Of a DNA stretch of 64,000 bases, positions 56,878 to 64,000 are shown in pieces (position 1 is the first letter of the stretch; each line of letters starts with the position of its first letter). Below the pieces are notes generated by a model. The model searched no databases. It saw only the letters and a program-made list of their open reading frames with translations, and was not told where the DNA came from. The DNA comes from Microbacterium candidum (GTDB lineage: Bacteria > Actinomycetota > Actinomycetes > Actinomycetales > Microbacteriaceae): positions 1 to 64,000 of the forward strand of contig NZ_JASXSZ010000009.1 of assembly GCF_030315975.1 (NCBI RefSeq), in the 5' to 3' direction. A program made the position numbers and the translations under genes.

Positions 56878-57843
56878 TCATCCCTTCGTCGCACCCGCGA
56901 GGAGCCCGCGCACGAAGAACCGCTGCAGGGTGAAGAAGACGATGAGGGGCACGACGATCGCCAGGAACGTGCCGGCCGACAGGAGGTACCACTGCTGCCC
57001 GTAGGTGCCGGAGAGGTCGACGAGGAGCTTCGTGATCGGCGCATTCGCACCGGGCGCGAAGACCGTCGCCACGAGCAGGTCGTTCCACACCCACAGGAAC
57101 TGGAAGATCGCGAACGCCGCCACAGCCGGCATCGACAGCGGGAGCACGATGCGCAGGAACGTCTGCCCGTGGCCTGCGCCGTCCACCTTCGCGGCCTCGA
57201 TGACGTCGCGGGGGATCGCCGACACGGAGTTGTGCAGGATGAAGACCGCCAGGGGCAGGGCGAAGATCGAGTGCGAGATCCAGACCTCTGCGAAGCTCGA
57301 CGGCAGGTTCGACAGGCCGAGACCGGGGAAGATCTGGATGCCGAGGATCGTGACCCCGTTCGTGTACATGCTGAGCAGGGGCACGAGGGCCATCTGCAGC
57401 GGCACGACCTGCATCGCGAACACCGCGATGAACAGCCACCCCTTGCCGCGGAAGTCGACCCAGGCGAACGCGTAGGCCGCCATGAGCGCGAGTGCGATGG
57501 GGAAGACCGTGGCCGGGATCGTGATCGCGAGGGAGTTGATGAACGATTGGGCGACCGTGATCGTGTCGTTGAAGTTCAGCGTGTTGATGTAGTTCTCGAT
57601 CGTGAACTGCGGATTGGTGAAGGCGGTCCACCATCCGCTCGTCGTGATCTCCGCCGGAGGACGGAACGACGTGACGAACAGCCCGAAGGTGGGGATCGTC
57701 CACAGGACGGCGATCACGATCGCGGCCGTCGTCGCCCACGGGCTGGTCAGGCGACGGTGCACGCGTCGTGAGGGCGTCTCGCCGTCGGGGGTCGCGCGGC
57801 GGCGACTGCGCGGAGGTGCCGTCGTTGCTGCCGTGGCGCTCAT
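56878..57843 (-). CDS. Carbohydrate ABC transporter permease (MalG type)
   Basis: A 321-residue inner-membrane permease with six helices after a basic N-terminus. The EAA loop is DVIEAAKVDGAGHGQTFLRIVLPLSMPAV, typical of the CUT1 MalG branch. ATG 57843 overlaps the stop of the first permease. It is the third gene of the importer operon (binding protein, permease, permease). Confidence 0.93.
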   Translation of the reverse strand: MSATAATTAPPRSRRRATPDGETPSRRVHRRLTSPWATTAAIVIAVLWTIPTFGLFVTSFRPPAEITTSGWWTAFTNPQFTIENYINTLNFNDTITVAQSFINSLAITIPATVFPIALALMAAYAFAWVDFRGKGWLFIAVFAMQVVPLQMALVPLLSMYTNGVTILGIQIFPGLGLSNLPSSFAEVWISHSIFALPLAVFILHNSVSAIPRDVIEAAKVDGAGHGQTFLRIVLPLSMPAVAAFAIFQFLWVWNDLLVATVFAPGANAPITKLLVDLSGTYGQQWYLLSAGTFLAIVVPLIVFFTLQRFFVRGLLAGATKG

Positions 57844-58988
57844 CACAGCTCCTCCCGCTGACGCTTCAGGTTCCGGGCGTTGTAGACGATGAACGGCGTC
57901 ACCAGGACGAAGATCAGCAGAGCGAGCGCCGCGGAGTGCCCCGCCTGCGGGGGCAGGATCTGGAACTGCTTGACCATCTCGTATCCGAGGACGGTGGTGT
58001 CGTTGTGACCGCCGGTCGTGGTCGCGATGATGTCGTAGACCTTCAGGGCGACGATCGAGATCGTGATCCACACGACGACGATCGTGGGACGGATGGCGGG
58101 CACCGTGACGTTCCAGAACCGTTGCCACGCGTTCGTTCCGTCGAGCTCGGCGGCCTCGATCTGCTCCGTCGGCACGCCCTTGATCGCGGACGACAGCAGG
58201 ACCATCGCGAACCCGGTCTGCGTCCAGATGAGGATGACGATGAGCAGCAGCATGTTCAGCGGATAGTTCTGCAGCCACGGGACGGGCTGACCGCCGAACA
58301 GCTCCACGATCGCGTTCAGGAAGCCCAGCTGCGGATCCTCCGTGTAGTCGAAGAAGAACTTGAAGATGAGAGATGCCCCCACCAGCGAGATCGCGACGGG
58401 CATGAAGATGAAGACCTTCAGGACCCGCTCGCCCCGGCTGCGATCGACGAAGACGGCGTAGGCGAGGCCGATCGCGGTCGCGAACACGGGGGCGATGATC
58501 ACCCACACGATCGTGTTGATGAACGCGATGGATCCCGCGGTGCCGCCGGAGAACACCCAGGCGAAGTTCGCGAATCCGACGAACTGCGTGCCGTCATTGC
58601 TCAGGAAGGCGTTGACGAACGTCTGGATCGCGGGATAGACCATCCCCACGACGAGCAGCAGCAGGGCGGGGGAGAGGAACGCGAACAGCTGGAGGAGGTA
58701 CCCGGACCCGCTCCGGGAACGGAAGTCCAGCCAGAACAGCCCTCCGCCGAGCACGGCTGCCAGGATGAAGACCCAGAACGCGCCGGCCTGGACGCCCAGG
58801 AGCAGGAGGATCACGAGCGGGACCCCGATCGCCACCGCGAGACGCATGATCGAGTAGCCGCGTCCGGGACGGGGGGCGATCTCGATGAAGAAGATCACGA
58901 GGCCGATCGTGATCCCGAACGCGACGATGACGATCGGCACCTGGGCCAGCGGGGGGAGCCCCGCCAGCCAGGTGAAGAAGGCGGACAT
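57843..58988 (-). CDS. Carbohydrate ABC transporter permease (MalF type)
   Basis: A 381-residue CUT1 permease. The EAA loop is EQIEAAELDGTNAWQRFWNVTVPAIRPT. About 100 extra N-terminal residues form three hydrophobic segments before the usual six-helix core that starts near LLQLFAFLSPALLLLVVGMV; MalF-type permeases often have such extensions. One-base overlap (TGATG) with the binding protein gene. Confidence 0.93.
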   Translation of the reverse strand: MSAFFTWLAGLPPLAQVPIVIVAFGITIGLVIFFIEIAPRPGRGYSIMRLAVAIGVPLVILLLLGVQAGAFWVFILAAVLGGGLFWLDFRSRSGSGYLLQLFAFLSPALLLLVVGMVYPAIQTFVNAFLSNDGTQFVGFANFAWVFSGGTAGSIAFINTIVWVIIAPVFATAIGLAYAVFVDRSRGERVLKVFIFMPVAISLVGASLIFKFFFDYTEDPQLGFLNAIVELFGGQPVPWLQNYPLNMLLLIVILIWTQTGFAMVLLSSAIKGVPTEQIEAAELDGTNAWQRFWNVTVPAIRPTIVVVWITISIVALKVYDIIATTTGGHNDTTVLGYEMVKQFQILPPQAGHSAALALLIFVLVTPFIVYNARNLKRQREEL

Positions 58989-60328
58989 CAGCCTGCCGGC
59001 CAGGCCGCCTGGATCTGGGCCTGCACGGCCGGAGTCGACTTTCCGTTGATCCAGTCGACCATGCCGGTCCAGAACGCCGTCTCGACCACGTTGGGCATCG
59101 CGTCATCCGCGCCGAAGCGGAAGGTCGTGGCCGGATCCTGCAGGATCTGGATCGCGCTCTTGAGCAGCGGGTCCTTCTCCTTGGAGGCGTCCAGCCCCTT
59201 GTTCGCGCTGATGAACGACGCGTTCGGAACGCTGATCAGGCTGTTCGCCCAGTCCACGCTCGACAGGTACTGCATGACCGCCTGCGTCGCCGCGTTGGTG
59301 TTGAAGGCCGCCGCGAAGTCGCCACCGCCGACCACCGCGTTCTTGCCGGCCGTGGGGCCGGGCTGCGGGAAGGCCCAGATGTCGCCGTCGGGGCCGACCG
59401 TCGGGGTCGTGCCCGCCGCGGTCTTGACCGTCGAGAAGCTCGCCTCGAGGAAGGTGGCCTGGTTCGTCAGTGCGCACTTGCCGCTGGCGAGAGGAGTCGC
59501 GACATCGCCGAACGCCGTCGAGTTGATCGACTTGACGTCTCCGAATCCCGCGTTGACGTACTGCGTGCTCTGCAGGGTCTTGCCGAGCGTGTCGAACGCG
59601 TCGCCGATCTTCGCGTCGGTGAACTTCGTGGTGCCCTTCACCCAGTCGTCGTAGACGGACGGGCCGGCGTTCGCGAGCACGAGCTCGGCGATCTGGTCGG
59701 CGCCCGGCCACCCCGACGCGTCACCCGAGTTGAAGCCGGCGCACCACGGCGGCTGGCCGGTCTTCTGCTGGATGGTGGTCGTCAGCGCGAGCAGGTCTGC
59801 GTAGGTCGTCGGCACCGTGACGCCCCACTTCTTGAAGGAGGCGGGGGAGTACCAGATGTAGCCCTTGACCGACGCGTCCAGCGGCGTGGCGTACAGCTTG
59901 CCGCTCGACGTCACGTACTTCTGCCAGTCCGTCGAGAAGTTCTTCTTGACGTTGGCGTCGGTGGTCGCGTCGAGCTCCTTGACCTTGCCCGTCTGCACGG
60001 CGGCGGAGAGCAGACCCGGCTGCGGGAACATCGCGATGTCGGGCAGCGAGTTCGCCTGGATCTTCGTCGCGATGTTGGCGGTGAAGTTCTTGTCGCCCGT
60101 GTAGTTGATCGTGATTCCCTCTTTCTTCGCCCAGTCCGACCACGACGCCTCCAGCTGGGTGGCCTCGCTTCCGGTGTCCGGGCCGTAGATCGTCACGGTC
60201 GAGCCTTTGACGCTGCCCGATCCCGTCGACCCGGCCGATCCACCTGACGTGGTGCAGCCGGCGAGGACGATTCCTCCGATCGCGGTCAGCGCGAGTGCTG
60301 TCAGTCTTCTGCGTTGAGGATTGCGCAT
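58988..60328 (-). CDS. Sugar ABC transporter substrate-binding lipoprotein
   Basis: A 446-residue secreted lipoprotein. The signal peptide RRRLTALALTAIGGIVLAGC has lipobox LAGC with C25 as the lipidated residue, followed by a Ser/Gly linker. The mature part is a CUT1 binding protein (VTIYGPDTGSEATQLEASW, then PDIAMFPQPGLLS). The alpha-glucoside or similar sugar is unknown. ATG 60328 has GAGGAGG upstream. No ATPase gene is in the cluster; a shared MsiK-type ATPase is expected elsewhere. Confidence 0.92.
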   Translation of the reverse strand: MRNPQRRRLTALALTAIGGIVLAGCTTSGGSAGSTGSGSVKGSTVTIYGPDTGSEATQLEASWSDWAKKEGITINYTGDKNFTANIATKIQANSLPDIAMFPQPGLLSAAVQTGKVKELDATTDANVKKNFSTDWQKYVTSSGKLYATPLDASVKGYIWYSPASFKKWGVTVPTTYADLLALTTTIQQKTGQPPWCAGFNSGDASGWPGADQIAELVLANAGPSVYDDWVKGTTKFTDAKIGDAFDTLGKTLQSTQYVNAGFGDVKSINSTAFGDVATPLASGKCALTNQATFLEASFSTVKTAAGTTPTVGPDGDIWAFPQPGPTAGKNAVVGGGDFAAAFNTNAATQAVMQYLSSVDWANSLISVPNASFISANKGLDASKEKDPLLKSAIQILQDPATTFRFGADDAMPNVVETAFWTGMVDWINGKSTPAVQAQIQAAWPAG

Positions 60329-60368
60329 GTCTTCCTCCTCGATGAGTGCGAGACGTGCTCCGCCGGGG

Positions 60369-60404
60369 AAGGGATGCAAGGGATGCAAGGGATGCAGGGG
60401 ATGC
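60369..60404. repeat. Four 9-bp tandem repeats in the binding-protein leader
   Basis: AAGGGATGC is repeated three times without change, then once as AGGGGATGC (60369-60404). It lies between the LacI-type operators and the start codon of the binding protein, so it would be in its 5' untranslated RNA. Copy number may vary between strains. Confidence 0.8.
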
Positions 60405-60448
60405 GACCCCGGCGTATGCGCGACACTACGCTCCCTGAGCGAAACCTG

Positions 60449-60472
60449 TAATCGTTATCAGCAAACGTTTAC
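60449..60472. promoter_or_regulatory. LacI-type operators between the sugar importer and a glycosyltransferase
   Basis: GCAAACGTTTAC (60461-60472) contains the perfect palindrome AAACGTTT with a central CG, the hallmark of LacI operators. GTAATCGTTATC (about 60449-60460) is a weaker neighbouring copy. They precede the binding protein gene, and the LacI regulator is the fourth gene of the same run. Confidence 0.7.
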
Positions 60473-60559
60473 GGAACTGTCAGACTGGATGCATCCTGTC
60501 GACGCGCCGCCACCCGCTCCACTCGACGCGCGCGGGGCCGGGCATATGCTGACCGCAGT

Positions 60560-61357
60560 ATGAGCACTTTCAGTGTCGTGATCCCGAGCTACAACGACGC
60601 CGACATGCTCCGGGAATGCCTCCGCGCGCTCGCTGTGCAGACGCGGGCGCCGGACGAGGTGATCGTGGTCGACAACGGATCGACCGATGACACGTCCGCC
60701 GTCGCGCGCGCAGCCGGTGCGCGCGTCGTCCTCGAGCCGGAGCGCGGCGTCCTGCACGCGACCGCGGCGGGGTTCGACGCGGCCGCGGGTGAGATCATCG
60801 GCCGACTGGATGCCGACTCCCGGCCGCTTCCCGATTGGGTGGAGCTCGTCCTCGCGCGGTTCGATGCGGACCCGACCACGGATGCCGTCACCGGCAGCGG
60901 CACGTTCTACGGATGCGGCGCCTTCTGGCGGTTCGTCGGACGCCGGCTGTACCTCGGCGGCTTCTTCCTCTTCGTGTCGGTCTTCATCGGCCGGACGCCC
61001 GTGTTCGGATCGAACTTCGCGATGCGCCGGGAGGTGTGGGAGGACGTGCGCGGCCGCATCCATCTCGACGATCCGCGCGCTCACGACGATCTCGACATCA
61101 GCTGCGTCCTGGACCCCGACACCGGGGTCGACTACGACCGGGATCTCCTCATGCCCGTATCGGCGCGACCGTTCGCCACCTTCGCCGGATTCCAGCGGCG
61201 GGCGTCGTGGGCGTTCCATCTCCTCGGCGTGAACCTGCGCGAGATCCCGTGGCACACGCGGGTGCTGGCCGGCGCCGCGGGGCGCCGGCGCCGGCGGAAG
61301 CGGCAGCGCGCCGCATCCGGGATCAGCCCTCGATCAGTTCCAGCATCGCGCGAGTGA
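60560..61357 (+). CDS. Family 2 glycosyltransferase
   Basis: A 265-residue GT-A fold transferase. The nucleotide-sugar site is SVVIPSYNDADMLRECLRAL with VVDNGSTDDT, the DxD-type motif is GRLDADSRPLPDW, and a short hydrophobic segment (YLGGFFLFVSVFIG) may touch the membrane. The C-terminus is very basic (RRRRRKRQR). It probably transfers a sugar to an envelope lipid or glycan. The last 35 bases overlap the convergent hydrolase gene. Confidence 0.9.
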   Translation: MSTFSVVIPSYNDADMLRECLRALAVQTRAPDEVIVVDNGSTDDTSAVARAAGARVVLEPERGVLHATAAGFDAAAGEIIGRLDADSRPLPDWVELVLARFDADPTTDAVTGSGTFYGCGAFWRFVGRRLYLGGFFLFVSVFIGRTPVFGSNFAMRREVWEDVRGRIHLDDPRAHDDLDISCVLDPDTGVDYDRDLLMPVSARPFATFAGFQRRASWAFHLLGVNLREIPWHTRVLAGAAGRRRRRKRQRAASGISPRSVPASRE

Positions 61358-62195
61358 CCTGATGCGGGGCGGTCTCGCACGGGCTGTGGCCCGTGTCGAT
61401 GAGCACCAGCCGTGCGCCGATCCGGTCCGCATACGCCTCGTGCGTGCCGTCGACCCAGACGTCGTGCGCTCCGCTGACGACGAGCAGGGGGATGCCGGTC
61501 GCCCGGAGCACCGCATCCCGATCGGGCGTCTGTTTCATGAGGAGGAGCATGTCTCCGACGCTGCTCGGCCGTGTGAGGTCGAGGCGGGCGGTGACGAACC
61601 GGGCGCGGTCGGCGGGCGCGCCGTGCACGTTGTAGCGGAGGGCCGCGATGAAGGGCGGCCCGAGCGCGCGCCCCGGGACGCAGTGGCTCACCGGGCCGAG
61701 CAGCTTGAACCCGCGCAGGGCCTGACCGTGCAGAGGAGGGGCGGACATCAGCGTGAGGCTCGCGAACAGCTCGGGACGGCCGACCGCGACCTCGATCGCG
61801 ACGGTGCCCGCGAACGAATAGCCGAGGACGTGCGCAGGTGTCGTGCCGGTGGCGAGCACCGCGCGCAGGTCGGCGGCGAAGAGCTCGAGACGGTAGTGCG
61901 CCTGCGGCGGGTCGAGGTTCTCCGGGCCTGCGGGGTACGACTCGTACTGGCCGGCCAGGTCGAAGGACTCGACGCGGTATCCCGCGGCCGCGAGGAGCGG
62001 CATCATCAGGAGGAAGTCCTCCTTGGACCCCGTCATGCCGGGGACGAGAAGGATGCGGGGGGCTTGCACATCCCCCATCCCGACCGCGGCGAGCGGCCCG
62101 CTCGGGGCGTCGACCGTCCAGCGCTCGGCCTCAGCAGGCCACGCGCTCCAGTCGATCGGGCCGAGCGCGTCGTCCATGCGGACGGCCTCGCTCAT
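61323..62195 (-). CDS. Alpha/beta-fold hydrolase
   Basis: A 290-residue alpha/beta hydrolase. The oxyanion-region LLVPGMTGSKEDFLL is followed by nucleophile elbow GYSFAG, the acid in VVSGAHDVWVDG and the catalytic histidine in DTGHSPCETAP. No signal peptide. Substrate unknown. ATG 62195 (MSEAVRMDDALG) or a GTG at 62210 are both possible. Convergent overlap with the glycosyltransferase gene. Confidence 0.88.
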   Translation of the reverse strand: MSEAVRMDDALGPIDWSAWPAEAERWTVDAPSGPLAAVGMGDVQAPRILLVPGMTGSKEDFLLMMPLLAAAGYRVESFDLAGQYESYPAGPENLDPPQAHYRLELFAADLRAVLATGTTPAHVLGYSFAGTVAIEVAVGRPELFASLTLMSAPPLHGQALRGFKLLGPVSHCVPGRALGPPFIAALRYNVHGAPADRARFVTARLDLTRPSSVGDMLLLMKQTPDRDAVLRATGIPLLVVSGAHDVWVDGTHEAYADRIGARLVLIDTGHSPCETAPHQVTRAMLELIEG

Positions 62196-62307
62196 CCACG
62201 GCGGGTTCACAGCCAGACTCTAATGGGCGGGGCGGACAGCAGGCCGCATCCGGTGAATCACCTGCGTTCTCCGCTGCGTGTCCGTGGGCCCCACTAGCGT
62301 GAGCAGG

Positions 62308-63051
62308 GTGATCGAGTTCCGCGCGGTGACCAAACGATTCCCCGACGGCACGCTGGCGGTACAAGACCTCGACCTGGCGATCCCGCCGCGCGAGGTCACG
62401 GTGTTCGTGGGCTCGTCGGGCAGCGGCAAGACGACGATCCTGCGCATGATCAACCGCATGGTCGACCCGACGAGCGGCTCCATCCTGATCGACGACGTCG
62501 ACATCTCGACGCGCGAGCCCGTGAAGCTGCGCCGGTCGATCGGCTACGTCATGCAGAACTCCGGGCTGCTGCCGCACCGTACGGTGCTCGACAACATCGC
62601 GACGGTGCCGCTGCTCGACGGTGTCAAGCGCAAGGCCGCGCACGCACGCGCCCGCGAGCTGATGGAGGTCGTCGGTCTCGAGGCATCCCTCGCCGACCGC
62701 TATCCGGCGCAGCTCTCCGGCGGGCAGCAGCAGCGCGTGGGCGTCGCCCGCGGTCTCGCGGCCGACCCGAACATCCTCCTGATGGACGAGCCGTTCGGCG
62801 CTGTCGACCCGCTCGTGCGGGCGGAGCTCCAGGTCGAGCTGCAGCGCCTCCAGCGCGAACTCGGCAAGACGGTCGTGTTCGTCACGCACGACATCGACGA
62901 GGCGTTCCTCCTCGGCGACACCGTGGTCCTCTTCAAGCCGGGCGGGATCATCGCTCAGGCGGGTGCGCCCGCGGAGCTGCTCGAGCACCCCGCCGACGAC
63001 TTCGTCGCGAGCTTCGTCGACGCCGGCCGCCCGCGGAGCATCCTGCGATGA
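62308..63051 (+). CDS. Osmoprotectant ABC transporter ATP-binding protein (OpuCA/ProV type)
   Basis: A 247-residue ATPase. Walker A GSSGSGKT (35-42), Q-loop VMQNSGLLPHRTVLDN, signature LSGGQQQRV (136-144), Walker B LLMDEP (158-162) and the H-loop VTHDIDEA. The IEFRAVTKRFPDGTLAVQDL start and QNSGLLPHRTV are typical of quaternary-amine transporters. The tandem CBS domains found on many OpuCA/ProV proteins are missing, so ionic-strength gating by CBS is not expected. GTG 62308. Confidence 0.9.
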   Translation: MIEFRAVTKRFPDGTLAVQDLDLAIPPREVTVFVGSSGSGKTTILRMINRMVDPTSGSILIDDVDISTREPVKLRRSIGYVMQNSGLLPHRTVLDNIATVPLLDGVKRKAAHARARELMEVVGLEASLADRYPAQLSGGQQQRVGVARGLAADPNILLMDEPFGAVDPLVRAELQVELQRLQRELGKTVVFVTHDIDEAFLLGDTVVLFKPGGIIAQAGAPAELLEHPADDFVASFVDAGRPRSILR

Positions 63052-63737
63052 TCGCGAACTGGTTCGCAGAGAACTGGGACCAGCTCTGGGCCTACACCCT
63101 CGCGCACATCGGGCTCAGCATCCCGCCGATCATCCTCGGGTTCCTGCTGTCGGTGCCGCTCGGCTGGCTGGCGAACCGCTACCGGGTCTCGCGCGGCATC
63201 CTGCTGACCCTTGGCGGGATCCTGTATGCGATCCCGTCGCTGCCGCTCTTCGTGGCGCTGCCGAAGATCATCGGCACGAAGATCCTCGACCCGCTGAACG
63301 TCGAGATCGCACTGACGCTGTACGCGCTCGCGCTCATGCTGCGCACCACCGCCGACGGGCTGAACGCCGTGGACGGCGACGTCAAGCTCTCTGCGACCGC
63401 CGTGGGATACGGCGCGTGGCGGCGGTTCTTCGGCGTCGAGTTGCCGCTCGCGGGGCCGGTGATCCTGGCGGGGCTGCGCGTCGTCTCGGTCAGCACGGTG
63501 TCGCTTGTGACCGTCGGGTCCGTGATCGGCGTCAACACCCTCGGCTTCTACTTCCTCGACGGCTATCAGCGCGACTTCCCGTTCGAGGTGTGGGTGGGGA
63601 TCATCGGGACGCTCCTGATCGCCGTGACGTTCGACATCGTGCTCGTGATCGCCGGGCGCCTTCTGCTGCCGTGGTCGCGGCAGCGCGCGCCGCGGCGTGC
63701 GGCGCGGAGAGCCGCCATGGAGGCGGTGAGCGCATGA
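63048..63737 (+). CDS. Osmoprotectant ABC transporter permease (OpuCB type)
   Basis: A 229-residue permease with five to six helices. IGLSIPPIILGFLLSVPLGWLANRYR and YAIPSLPLFVALPKIIG are typical of OpuCB/ProW-like glycine betaine, choline or carnitine importers. The coupling loop TAVGYGAWRRFFGVELPLAGP contacts the ATPase. ATGA overlaps on both sides place it in one operon with the ATPase and the next permease. Confidence 0.92.
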   Translation: MIANWFAENWDQLWAYTLAHIGLSIPPIILGFLLSVPLGWLANRYRVSRGILLTLGGILYAIPSLPLFVALPKIIGTKILDPLNVEIALTLYALALMLRTTADGLNAVDGDVKLSATAVGYGAWRRFFGVELPLAGPVILAGLRVVSVSTVSLVTVGSVIGVNTLGFYFLDGYQRDFPFEVWVGIIGTLLIAVTFDIVLVIAGRLLLPWSRQRAPRRAARRAAMEAVSA

Positions 63738-64000
63738 CCGGCGACACGGATGCGATCGGCTGGCTGCTGAACCCGGCGAACTGGACGGGGGACGGCAGCA
63801 TCCCGCAGCGCCTCGGCGAGCACATCGTCTATGTGATCATCACCCTCGTCATCGCGATGGTGATCGCCATCCCGCTCGGGCTGCTGATCGGGCACACCTC
63901 GCGGCGATCCGCGAAGCGGTCCAGCGCCGTGGCGCAGGCGCTGCCCGGGATCTTCCGGTCCGTCGCGATCTCGTTCACGGGCGGGATGCGCGCCCTGCCG
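63734..64000 (+). CDS. Second osmoprotectant ABC permease (OpuCD type), cut by window end
   Basis: The first 89 codons of a permease (MTGDTDAIGWLLNPANWTGD), then QRLGEHIVYVIITLVIAMVIAIPLGLLIGHTS, the usual first-helix region of OpuC permeases. The frame is open to the last base. The 3' part and probably a substrate-binding protein gene lie beyond the window. Confidence 0.85.
   Translation, partial: MTGDTDAIGWLLNPANWTGDGSIPQRLGEHIVYVIITLVIAMVIAIPLGLLIGHTSRRSAKRSSAVAQALPGIFRSVAISFTGGMRALP

Overview
The window is a chromosomal segment of a high-GC actinobacterium, most likely the genus Microbacterium (family Microbacteriaceae). The evidence is a 16S rRNA of that type, an rrn operon without spacer tRNAs, strong GC-ending codon use, and a core gene order shared with other actinobacteria: tlyA-nadK-recN-pyrG-nudix-xerD ... 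parA-scpA-scpB-rluB-tyrA-cmk-der. Mycobacterium tuberculosis has the same backbone in Rv1693-Rv1713.

Layout. (1) 1-5.5 kb: a complete 16S-23S-5S rRNA operon with leader, processing stems and a terminator. (2) 5.6-25.8 kb: a plus-strand core block with mostly 4-base stop/start overlaps. It covers rRNA modification, NAD kinase, RecN, CTP synthase, XerD, ParA, the condensin partners ScpA/ScpB, a pseudouridine synthase, prephenate dehydrogenase, CMP kinase and Der. Between xerD and parA (12.45-19.24 kb) sits an amine-utilization cassette: permease, FCD/GntR regulator, glutamine-synthetase-like ligase, aldehyde dehydrogenase, SDR and gamma-glutamyl hydrolase, with a GntR-type operator over its promoter. 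scpA and cmk each carry an in-frame 18-bp minisatellite seeded by the same REP-like sequence. (3) 25.8-37.6 kb: small accessory genes. These include an ECF41/SigJ-like sigma factor and an NmrA-type protein that face each other across a symmetric pair of ECF41-consensus promoters, a Nudix-PIN/NYN-like fusion, tRNA-Pro(GGG), ZapE, and a PadR/DUF1048 module.

(4) 37.7-43.3 kb: a Wadjet/Mks-type SMC operon, jetA-jetB-jetC. Where jetD would be expected there is only a 7-codon translationally coupled ORF followed by a palindromic REP hairpin. (5) 43.4-44.6 kb: a tryptophan attenuator (leader peptide with two Trp codons and alternative hairpins) ahead of trpS; the enzyme resembles the auxiliary, indolmycin-resistant TrpRS class. 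(6) 44.6-56.8 kb: EamA transporter, GH15 enzyme, YihY-family membrane protein, a ROK-ChbG/YdjC-MFS carbohydrate operon, a membrane protein/thioredoxin-like/MarR run, and an MMPL exporter preceded by a perfect 15-bp-arm palindrome. (7) 55.8-64 kb: a LacI-controlled sugar ABC importer without its own ATPase, a family 2 glycosyltransferase, an alpha/beta hydrolase, and the start of an OpuC-type osmoprotectant ABC importer cut by the window end.

No insertion sequence, transposase, prophage or CRISPR array was recognised. The most unusual items are the jetABC operon without jetD, the face-to-face ECF41 promoter dyad, the REP-seeded coding minisatellites, and the amine cassette that appears to use an SDR in place of a flavin oxidase.
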